5,253 bases of DNA from an uncultured Carnobacteriaceae bacterium. Its GTDB lineage: Bacteria; Bacillota; Bacilli; Lactobacillales; Aerococcaceae. A program made the position numbers and the translations under genes. Under the pieces are notes generated by a model. It was not told the origin of the DNA. It saw only the letters and a program-made list of their open reading frames with translations, and made no database searches. Every line of letters begins with the position of its first letter. The stretch's first letter is position 1. The DNA is taken from NCBI GenBank assembly GCA_938039195.1, contig CALHVK010000021.1:1-5253 (forward strand), given 5' to 3'. This document shows, in pieces, positions 1-5,253 of the stretch.

Positions 1-746
1 TTATATTCCAGAGCCATGATACAAACGGAGTTAAACGTTACAAGACTGGCAAGAAGTACTTCCCAGTTATCGTCTACGTAAACGATATTCGGTTCAAATC
101 CAAAATGTCTTGAACGTTGGTGCAATAACTTTCCAAGCATAAAGTGTTTAGACAACGTGCTGAAACGTTCGCCCTTTAAATCTTCAAAGGTGACAGAGTC
201 TCTAGTGGCTAATGGATGACCTTTAGGAACGACAAGACTCGCTTGATAACCAGCGAAGTGTTGCTGGAACGGTTCAATCACAATATCGGACTCCATCTTT
301 GGAAAAGAGAGAACACCGAGGTCGATTTCTTCATTCACAAGAGCGTTTTGAAGCTCACGCGAACCGCCTTGTACCATCGTTAAGTGGATTGAAGGATGCG
401 ACATCATAAAACGCGAGAACTCAGGCATTAATTTGATCGCAAAAAGTGTCGGTAGCCCAATTCGAATCGTTTCTTTTTGAGGTTGATTGAGCTCATGAAT
501 TTGAGCCACAGTCCCTTCCATTAGAGAAATGATTTTCTTACCATTATCGTATAAGAGCTGTCCAGCTTCAGTCAGTCGAATACTATTGTTAGTTTGCTGA
601 ATAAAAAGCGGAGTATGTAATTCGGATTCTAATTTTTTAATGGTTTGAGAAAGGGTCGGTTGCGTAATGAATAAACTACGAGCGGCATTGGAATATCCGC
701 CATGGTCAACGATACTTATAAAGTAGTGAAGGTGTTTAATATCCAT
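1..746 (-). CDS. LysR-family transcriptional regulator, C-terminus cut by window edge
   Basis: The reverse strand is open from an ATG at 746-744 to the window edge, giving 248 residues without a stop. LTTRs are usually about 290-300 residues, so some 45-50 are missing. The N-terminus (MDIKHLHYF) opens a winged helix-turn-helix, with the HTH at about residues 17-40, including NAARSLFITQPTLSQTIKKLE-like spacing (A21-A22, Q29-P30, S33) and the wing RLTEAG at 57-62. A linker helix covers about 63-90. The effector-binding, periplasmic-binding-protein-like domain starts near residue 93 (IRIGLPT) and shows the family's IDLGVL strand at 141-146 and VVPKGHPLA at 172-180. The start is set by AGGAG at 758-754, seven bases upstream; the nearby ATG at 753 is out of frame. 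It is divergent from the PanE-like gene, so it probably controls that unit and itself. Family assignment is firm; the effector is unknown. Confidence 0.95.
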   Translation of the reverse strand, partial: MDIKHLHYFISIVDHGGYSNAARSLFITQPTLSQTIKKLESELHTPLFIQQTNNSIRLTEAGQLLYDNGKKIISLMEGTVAQIHELNQPQKETIRIGLPTLFAIKLMPEFSRFMMSHPSIHLTMVQGGSRELQNALVNEEIDLGVLSFPKMESDIVIEPFQQHFAGYQASLVVPKGHPLATRDSVTFEDLKGERFSTLSKHFMLGKLLHQRSRHFGFEPNIVYVDDNWEVLLASLVTFNSVCIMALEY

Positions 747-774
747 TGGGCATCTCCTATTCTTTTAAGTGAAG

Positions 775-795
775 TGTTACACAATAATTGTAACA
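775..795. promoter_or_regulatory. 21-bp inverted repeat, candidate operator of the divergent LysR regulator
   Basis: TGTTACA and TGTAACA form perfect 7-bp arms around a 7-base spacer (CAATAAT). It is the clearest dyad in the gap between the divergent LTTR and PanE-like genes. LTTRs typically bind an interrupted dyad in such gaps. The symmetric T/A pairs here are spaced T-N13-A and T-N15-A rather than the classic T-N11-A, so it is a variant site at best. It overlaps the -10 of the leftward promoter. Its centre lies about 60 bases before the PanE-like start codon. Operator function is inferred from position and symmetry. Confidence 0.55.
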
Positions 796-815
796 AAGAA
801 TAAAGACGGAAACAA
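787..815 (-). promoter_or_regulatory. Sigma-A-type promoter of the leftward LysR gene
   Basis: Read on the minus strand, TTGTTT (815-810) and TACAAT (792-787) are separated by exactly 17 bases. This is a good match to the vegetative -35/-10 consensus. Transcription would start near 780, giving a leader of about 35 bases that contains the AGGAG site. The -10 box lies inside the right arm of the 775-795 inverted repeat, so a protein bound to that repeat would be placed to block this promoter. That is the usual layout for negative autoregulation by an LTTR. Sequence match only; no start site has been measured. Confidence 0.65.
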
Positions 816-847
816 TAAGCTTTTTAAAACATAAAGGAGGAATTACG

Positions 848-1795
848 ATGAAAATTACAATCGCAGGTGCTGGCGCCATGGGAAGTCGCTTTGGATTAAT
901 GCTCCATCAAGCGGGTCATGAAGTACTTTTAGTAGATGGTTGGAGGGATCACGTGGAAGCCATCCAAAAAGAGGGACTAAAGGCAAACTATAACGGGGAA
1001 GAAGTTGTAGTGAAGTTGCCAGCAGTACTTCAAAGTGAAGTCACTGAAGAGATGACGAGTGACCTGATTATTTTATTTACAAAAGCAATGCAATTAGAAG
1101 GTATGCTAACAGATTTGAAACCAGTGATTCATGATGAAACAAGAGTACTTTGCTTACTCAATGGGATTGGACATGAAGAAGTGATTGAACAATTTGTTCC
1201 AAAAGAAGATATCTTTATCGGAAATACGATGTGGACGGCTGGAATGGAAGGGCCTGGACGCGTTAAGTTATTCGGTAGTGGAACGATTGCACTGAAGAAC
1301 TTGGTAGATACACCGGAGGTAAAAGCGAATGCAGAAGAAATCGTTGAGGTGTTGAACAGCGGTGGGTTAAATGCATCTTACTCTGAGAATATTCTATTCG
1401 CTATTTATAAGAAAGCATGCGTAAATGGAACGATGAATGGACTCTGCACCATCTTGATGAGTAATATGTATGAGTTTGGTTCTACAACGCCGGCTCATAT
1501 GATAGTTGAAAATATTGTGAAAGAATTTTCAGAAGTTGCAAAAAATGAAAACATTCTGTTAAATGTTTCAGAAATTGTAGATTTCATCGAAACGAATTGT
1601 TATAATCGTGAAACAATCGGGCTTCATCATCCATCGATGTATCAAGACTTAAATGAAAATAATCGTTTAACAGAAATCGACTACATCAACGGAGCGGTAG
1701 TGCGTAAAGGACAAAAATATGGCGTTCCAACACCATATTGTGAGTTTTTAACAGCATTAGTTCATTGTAAAGAACAAATTCTTGGAGCTAAATAG
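848..1795 (+). CDS. panE: Ketopantoate reductase (PanE/ApbA) family oxidoreductase
   Basis: The 315-residue cytosolic protein matches the usual length of 2-dehydropantoate 2-reductases (about 300), which use NADPH to reduce ketopantoate to pantoate for coenzyme A synthesis. A Rossmann fold starts at residue 1 with the dinucleotide motif GAGAMG at 7-12; LLNGIG is at 103-108. The C-terminal helical domain carries KACVNGTMN at 189-197, aligning K189, N193 and N197 with E. coli PanE K176, N180 and N184. SMYQD at 263-267 and TEIDYING at 275-282 supply S263 and E276, matching E. coli S244 and E256. All the usual catalytic residues are therefore present. The start follows AGGAGG (835-840) by seven bases. 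Family members in lactic acid bacteria, such as Lactococcus PanE and the Enterococcus D-mandelate dehydrogenase, reduce other 2-keto acids, so the true substrate is open. No panB, panC or panD is nearby. It is probably co-transcribed with the membrane protein gene 24 bases downstream. The family is certain; the symbol is by family only. Confidence 0.88.
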   Translation: MKITIAGAGAMGSRFGLMLHQAGHEVLLVDGWRDHVEAIQKEGLKANYNGEEVVVKLPAVLQSEVTEEMTSDLIILFTKAMQLEGMLTDLKPVIHDETRVLCLLNGIGHEEVIEQFVPKEDIFIGNTMWTAGMEGPGRVKLFGSGTIALKNLVDTPEVKANAEEIVEVLNSGGLNASYSENILFAIYKKACVNGTMNGLCTILMSNMYEFGSTTPAHMIVENIVKEFSEVAKNENILLNVSEIVDFIETNCYNRETIGLHHPSMYQDLNENNRLTEIDYINGAVVRKGQKYGVPTPYCEFLTALVHCKEQILGAK

Positions 1796-1819
1796 CTCGC
1801 AGAAGAGGGGGACAAAACT

Positions 1820-2869
1820 ATGGAAGCACAAGCACAACAAAAAATGACGGCTTCAGTTTTTATCAATAAAATCTTAGCAGGGACAGCCCTAGGGGTTATC
1901 GTCGGACTGATTCCAAATGCCGTTCTTTCAGCAATTTTAAAACATTTTAGTCAATATCCAATCGCAGTAACCATTACACAAATCGCGGTTATTTTCCAAT
2001 TAGCAACTCCACTGATTATCGGGGGCTTAATCGGATTACAATTCGGCTTCAAGCCAATGGAAATGATGGTCGTAGCAGGTGCCTGCTTCGTAGCCAGTGG
2101 TGTAGTGACGTATAATGCAGAACTTCAAAAATATGTTGGTGCTGGTACAGGGGACCTCATCAACACAATGGTGACTGCTGCTATTGCAGTAGGAATGTTG
2201 ATGCTAATCAAAGATAAATTCGGTTCAACAGCCGTAGTTGCAATGCCAATCGTCGTTGGGGTTGGATCTGCGTTTATCGGATTATTACTCTTACCTTACG
2301 TTAAAATGATTACAGCAGCTATTGGTCAAGTGATTAACGAGTTCACAACATTACAACCAATCTTGATGTCTATCTTAATCTGCTGCTCATTTGCAACATT
2401 AATCATTTCACCAATCTCAACAGTAGCGATTGGTTTAGCGATTCAACTAAACGGTGTATCTGCCGGGGCCGCTGCTATGGGGGTTGCCGCAACAGCCGTA
2501 GCATTAGTAGTTCACTCATGGAAAGTCAATAAATCAGGGGTCACATTAGCCATCGCTCTTGGGGCTATGAAATTAATGATGCCTAACTTATTCAAATATC
2601 CAGTAATTTTGATTCCATGTTTATCAACAGCGATTCTTTCAGCTATTCCAGTAGCACTATTCTCAGTAAGTGGTACTCCACAATCTGCAGGGTTCGGTAT
2701 CGTAGGGTTGGTAGGACCATTAGCTTCTATCGATGCTGGATTGAATGTGGCCTTAGCAGTTATTGTATGGTTCGTTGTACCAATTGCAGCAGCTATCGCA
2801 AGTAAGATTGTATTTGAAAATATGTTAAAATTATACGATTCTTCAGTTGTATTCAAATTCCAAGAATAA
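1820..2869 (+). CDS. PTS EIIC-like polytopic membrane transporter (PTS_EIIC_2 type), solitary
   Basis: The 349-residue protein is strongly hydrophobic. Membrane segments are likely at about 14-40, 49-75, 82-98, 112-130, 136-165, 178-208, 214-233, 240-256, 259-283, 291-303 and 306-332, some perhaps re-entrant. Short hydrophilic ends (EAQAQQK at 2-8 and a charged C-tail from 333) suggest no soluble domain is fused. Glycine-rich motifs GGLIGLQFGF (68-77), GTGDLINT (109-116) and GTPQSAGFGIVGLVGP (285-300) resemble the family annotated as phosphotransferase EIIC, Pfam PTS_EIIC_2; this is from recall, not a search. No EIIA or EIIB domain or gene is visible, so classical phosphorylation-coupled sugar uptake is not supported. 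The start follows GAGGGGG (1805-1811) by eight bases and the stop precedes a terminator. Pairing with the PanE-like enzyme suggests transport of a keto acid, hydroxy acid or pantoate-like compound. Membrane transporter is near certain; the substrate is unknown. Confidence 0.85.
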   Translation: MEAQAQQKMTASVFINKILAGTALGVIVGLIPNAVLSAILKHFSQYPIAVTITQIAVIFQLATPLIIGGLIGLQFGFKPMEMMVVAGACFVASGVVTYNAELQKYVGAGTGDLINTMVTAAIAVGMLMLIKDKFGSTAVVAMPIVVGVGSAFIGLLLLPYVKMITAAIGQVINEFTTLQPILMSILICCSFATLIISPISTVAIGLAIQLNGVSAGAAAMGVAATAVALVVHSWKVNKSGVTLAIALGAMKLMMPNLFKYPVILIPCLSTAILSAIPVALFSVSGTPQSAGFGIVGLVGPLASIDAGLNVALAVIVWFVVPIAAAIASKIVFENMLKLYDSSVVFKFQE

Positions 2870-2885
2870 GAACAAATTCCTATCT

Positions 2886-2927
2886 ACTCCTTCATGCACT
2901 TGCATGGAGGAGTTTATTTTTATTTTT
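2886..2927 (+). terminator. Rho-independent terminator after the panE-like/EIIC-like unit
   Basis: A 12-bp stem pairs 2886-2897 (ACTCCTTCATGC) with 2902-2913 (GCATGGAGGAGT) around the four-base loop ACTT. The only imperfection is one G-U pair (2892 with 2907). The stem runs into a T-rich tail, TTATTTTTATTTTT, at 2914-2927. It begins 17 bases after the stop codon of the membrane protein gene, so it marks the end of the two-gene transcript and insulates the downstream LysR gene. Confidence 0.92.
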
Positions 2928-2945
2928 GCTAGAAGATGGTACAAT
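2917..2945 (+). promoter_or_regulatory. Extended -10 promoter of the second LysR gene
   Basis: TGGTACAAT at 2937-2945 is an extended -10 element (TG, one base, then TACAAT). The base stretch 17 upstream (TTTTTA, 2917-2922) is a poor -35, which extended -10 promoters tolerate. It lies in the terminator's T-rich tail. The start would be near 2952, leaving a leader of about 19 bases that just includes the ribosome binding site. This also argues against translation starting at the TTG at 2926, since that codon would lie upstream of the transcript start. Confidence 0.55.
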
Positions 2946-2970
2946 AAGCGTAATAGAAGGGAGTGGTCGG

Positions 2971-3903
2971 ATGAGAATTCAACAATTAATATATTTTGAG
3001 AAAATCGTTGAAAAAGGCTCTATGAATGAAGCCGCAAAAGACTTATATGTCAGCCAACCAAGTTTATCAAAGGCCATTCGTGAGTTGGAAGTGGAAATGG
3101 ATATCACCCTCTTTCAACGGGGGAATACCGGAATTACATTGACGGGAGAAGGGCGTGAGTTTTTAGTCTATGCTCGCCAAGTCCTCGACCAAGTCAATTT
3201 GATGGAAGAAAAATATAAACGACAAACAAAACGGAAACGGACATTCTCCGTATCCGCGCAACACTATGCGTTCGTGGTGCATGCCTTTGTTGATTTTATT
3301 CAAAAGGAAGCAGGAGACGAATATCAATTCACGCTTCGTGAAACAGAAACTCAAAACATTTTAGAAGACTTAACGAACTATAAGAGTGAGATTGGTGTCT
3401 TGTATTTGAATGATTTCAACCGTAAAGTCATGGAAAAATTATTCAAAGAAAAGAACCTAGTCTTCACGCCACTCTTCACGGCACAACCGCACGTGTTCTT
3501 AAGTACGCAAAATCCATTAGCGGAAAAGAAAAGCATTACTCTAGAAGAATTAGAAGATTATCCTTATTTGTCATATGAACAAGGGGAAGAAAACTCATTC
3601 TACTTCTCAGAGGAAATCCTCAGCACGATGGAGCATAAGAAGAGTATTAAGGTAAGTGACCGTGCGACCATCTTTAACTTAATGGTCGGTTTAAATGGAT
3701 ATACAATCAGTTCGGGAATTATTAGTAGTAAGCTAAATGATGATAAGATTGTTGCAGTGCCGCTGGACGTAGAAGATACAATGGAACTTGGAATCTTGCA
3801 GCACGATCAACGCAAATTATCCAAAGAAGCAGGGCGATTCTTGCATATGCTAAAAACACATATTCAGGAATACGGCTTCGAAGTTCAAAATCTTGATTTT
3901 TAG
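2971..3903 (+). CDS. LysR-family transcriptional regulator (second, different subfamily)
   Basis: The chosen ATG gives a 310-residue LTTR of standard length. It follows AGGGAG (2958-2963) by seven bases, and the N-terminus MRIQQLIYFEKIVEKGSMNEAA is the usual LTTR opening. An upstream in-frame TTG at 2926 would add 15 non-homologous residues and sits in the terminator tail. The winged HTH spans about residues 1-60 (AAKDLYVSQPSLSKAI near 21-36, wing ITLTGEGREF at 55-64), followed by a linker helix to about 90. The effector domain starts near 91 (TFSVSAQHYAF) and includes DRATIFNLMVGLNGYTIS at 230-247. The N-terminus and these motifs resemble a Firmicute LTTR group that includes streptococcal CpsY/MtaR-type regulators, some linked to sulphur amino acid metabolism. 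That resemblance is from memory and does not fix the target. It shares only the general fold with the LTTR at the left edge. It has its own promoter. Targets are unknown; the upstream transport unit or distant genes are possible. Confidence 0.95.
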   Translation: MRIQQLIYFEKIVEKGSMNEAAKDLYVSQPSLSKAIRELEVEMDITLFQRGNTGITLTGEGREFLVYARQVLDQVNLMEEKYKRQTKRKRTFSVSAQHYAFVVHAFVDFIQKEAGDEYQFTLRETETQNILEDLTNYKSEIGVLYLNDFNRKVMEKLFKEKNLVFTPLFTAQPHVFLSTQNPLAEKKSITLEELEDYPYLSYEQGEENSFYFSEEILSTMEHKKSIKVSDRATIFNLMVGLNGYTISSGIISSKLNDDKIVAVPLDVEDTMELGILQHDQRKLSKEAGRFLHMLKTHIQEYGFEVQNLDF

Positions 3904-3915
3904 TTCACAAAGAAG

Positions 3916-3944
3916 TTGAAACTATTCGGAAAATCAGTGATAAT
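3916..3944 (+). promoter_or_regulatory. Sigma-A-type promoter of the phosphohexomutase gene
   Basis: TTGAAA (3916-3921) and GATAAT (3939-3944) are separated by exactly 17 bases, close to the vegetative consensus. The start would be near 3951, leaving a leader of about 35-40 bases. This strong promoter in the 87-base gap indicates that the mutase gene is transcribed independently of the LysR gene. No convincing terminator hairpin is seen between the two genes, so some read-through from the LysR gene is also possible. Confidence 0.75.
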
Positions 3945-3990
3945 AAAATAAGATAAGACATTATTACTCAGTAGAAGGAGACAGATGCAA

Positions 3991-5253
3991 ATGAGTTGGA
4001 AAGAAACAGCAAAATTATGGGAATCTTTTGAGGCACTTGAAGAAGGATTAAAAGTGCAATTACAATCAATGGATGACACACAAAAAGAGGAAGCCTTCTA
4101 TACACCATTAGAGTTTGGTACTGCGGGAATGCGTGGAATTGTTGGACCTGGGATTAATCGCATGAACACTTATACAGTGCGCCAGGCAACAGAAGGATTA
4201 TCACGCTTAATTGAAAGTTACGGGGAAGAAGCGAAAAAACGTGGGGTAGCGATTGCTTATGATTCACGTCATTTTTCACCAGAATTCGCAATGGAGTCTG
4301 CACGTACTTTAGCAACTCATGGGATTGCTTCGTATGTATTTGAAAGCTTACGTCCAACACCAGAATTATCATTTGCAGTACGTCACTTGCATACATTTGC
4401 CGGAATTATGATTACAGCAAGTCATAACCCAGCAGCTTACAACGGATATAAAGTGTACGGTGAAGACGGCGGTCAAATGCCTCCTAAAGATGCGGATGCA
4501 TTAACGGCATATGTGCGCCAAGTTGCCAATCCACTTGAAATCGAAGTGTTAGATGATGAAGCATTAGAAGCATCAGGTCTTGTAACGATTATCGGAAAAG
4601 ACGTCGATGATGCGTACTTGAAAGAAATCAAAACAGTCTCTGTAAATCCAAAACTTCTTAGCGATGTGGAAGGATTATCAGTGGTTTATACACCATTACA
4701 TGGTACTGGTTTAATGCTTGTTGAAAAAGCATTAGAACAAGCAAACTTCAAAGGCTTGCACGTGGTTGAAGAACAAGCAATTCCAGATGGCGACTTCTCA
4801 ACAGTTAAATCTCCAAACCCTGAAGAAGCAGGCGCATTTGAATATGCGGTAGAACTAGGGAAAAAAGTAGGTGCTGATGTATTATTAGCCACTGACCCAG
4901 ATGCGGACCGTATGGGTGCAGCCGTACGCTTGCCAGATGGAAGCTACCAAGTGATTACAGGGAACCAAATCGCTGCAATTTTAGTCGATTACTTACTATA
5001 TGCTCACCAACAAGCAGGAACGCTTCCAAGTAACGCACTTGTTGTAAAATCAATCGTAAGTAGTGAACTTCCAACAGCAGTAGCTAAGAGTTATGGCGCT
5101 GAAATGATGAATGTGTTAACAGGATTCAAATTCATTGCAGAACAAATTCAACACGATGAAGAAACAGGAGACCATACATTCATGTTCGGTTTCGAAGAAA
5201 GTTATGGTTACCTTGTGAAATCATTCGTCCGTGATAAAGACGCTGTTCAAGCA
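3991..5253 (+). CDS. pgcA: Phosphoglucomutase/phosphomannomutase (alpha-D-phosphohexomutase), C-terminus cut by window edge
   Basis: The reading frame stays open to the window edge, giving 421 residues of a family usually about 570-580 long. It interconverts glucose 1-phosphate and glucose 6-phosphate in the cytosol, linking glycolysis to UDP-glucose, glycolipid and cell-surface polysaccharide synthesis. Domain I has FGTAGMRG at 42-49 and the catalytic phosphoserine loop TASHNP at 142-147 (S144). Domain II has the magnesium loop DPDADR at 302-307 (D302, D304, D306). Domain III has the sugar-specificity loop GFEESYGY at 400-407, followed by RDKDA at 414-418. The domain IV phosphate-binding loop lies beyond the window. 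These features match the B. subtilis PgcA/mammalian PGM2 type. AAGGAG at 3975-3980 serves two in-frame ATGs: 3985 (spacing four) and 3991 (spacing ten). I chose 3991 because relatives typically begin MSW; 3985 would add only Met-Gln. It has its own promoter and is probably functionally unrelated to the upstream genes. Confidence 0.95.
   Translation, partial: MSWKETAKLWESFEALEEGLKVQLQSMDDTQKEEAFYTPLEFGTAGMRGIVGPGINRMNTYTVRQATEGLSRLIESYGEEAKKRGVAIAYDSRHFSPEFAMESARTLATHGIASYVFESLRPTPELSFAVRHLHTFAGIMITASHNPAAYNGYKVYGEDGGQMPPKDADALTAYVRQVANPLEIEVLDDEALEASGLVTIIGKDVDDAYLKEIKTVSVNPKLLSDVEGLSVVYTPLHGTGLMLVEKALEQANFKGLHVVEEQAIPDGDFSTVKSPNPEEAGAFEYAVELGKKVGADVLLATDPDADRMGAAVRLPDGSYQVITGNQIAAILVDYLLYAHQQAGTLPSNALVVKSIVSSELPTAVAKSYGAEMMNVLTGFKFIAEQIQHDEETGDHTFMFGFEESYGYLVKSFVRDKDAVQA

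Noticed and set aside
789..818. TTGTAA (789-794) with CAATAA (813-818) as a rightward promoter for the PanE-like gene
   Set aside because: The -10 is poor and the 18-base spacing is only fair. I could not support a rightward promoter, which fits activator dependence but does not prove it.
817..822. AAGCTT palindrome upstream of the PanE-like gene
   Set aside because: A six-base palindrome is expected by chance and nothing around it extends the symmetry.
2617..2805. 62-residue plus-strand frame inside the membrane protein gene
   Set aside because: Out-of-frame shadow with low-complexity Ser/Tyr/Arg content and no supported start.
2512..2856. 114-residue open frame on the minus strand inside the membrane protein gene
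   Set aside because: It lies wholly within a convincing coding gene on the other strand, has no ribosome binding site or recognisable domain, and is readily explained as an antisense shadow.
2926..2970. TTG-initiated 15-residue N-terminal extension of the second LysR protein
   Set aside because: It starts within the terminator's T-rich tail and upstream of the predicted transcript start. The ATG at 2971 has a good ribosome binding site and gives the canonical LTTR N-terminus.
3163..3354. 63-residue minus-strand frame within the second LysR gene
   Set aside because: Antisense to a well-supported gene, with no domain or start signal.
3901..3924. Weak TAGTT/AACTA hairpin after the second LysR gene as a possible terminator
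   Set aside because: Only five AT-rich base pairs, a long loop and no T-run follow; it also overlaps the -35 of the next promoter.
4154..4892. Two minus-strand frames (4154-4396 and 4686-4892) within the phosphohexomutase gene
   Set aside because: The plus strand here encodes an intact phosphohexomutase with all the motifs expected in this part of the protein; the minus frames are shadows.

Overview
The window looks like the chromosome of a low-GC Gram-positive bacterium, most likely a member of the Lactobacillales or a close Firmicute relative. Three things suggest this: strong AGGAGG-type ribosome binding sites, AT-rich sigma-A-like promoters in the gaps, and protein sequences typical of that group. 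The exact genus cannot be read from the sequence.

Layout: a LysR-family regulator (LTTR) on the minus strand runs off the left edge (1-746). A 101-base divergent control region (747-847) holds its promoter and a 21-bp inverted repeat. On the plus strand there follows a two-gene unit, a ketopantoate reductase (PanE/ApbA) family oxidoreductase (848-1795) and, 24 bases later, an EIIC-like polytopic membrane protein (1820-2869). This unit is closed by a clear intrinsic terminator (2886-2927). A second LTTR of a different subfamily (2971-3903) starts from an extended -10 promoter overlapping the terminator tail. A third promoter (3916-3944) drives a phosphoglucomutase/phosphomannomutase gene that runs off the right edge (3991-5253 and beyond).

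How the genes may work together: the divergent regulator, reductase and membrane protein form a textbook LTTR-plus-target arrangement. A reasonable inference is that the membrane protein moves a small 2-keto or 2-hydroxy acid (or pantoate-like compound) that the reductase interconverts, under control of the left-hand LTTR. The substrate is not shown by the sequence. No PTS EIIA or EIIB partner and no other pantothenate biosynthesis gene is visible here. The second LTTR may regulate the same unit, the downstream gene or distant genes. The phosphoglucomutase is a housekeeping gene with its own promoter and is probably unrelated.

No RNA genes, mobile elements, CRISPR arrays or phage genes were seen. 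The window is mostly ordinary core or near-core metabolism. The most interesting part is the solitary EIIC-like protein coupled to a PanE-family enzyme.
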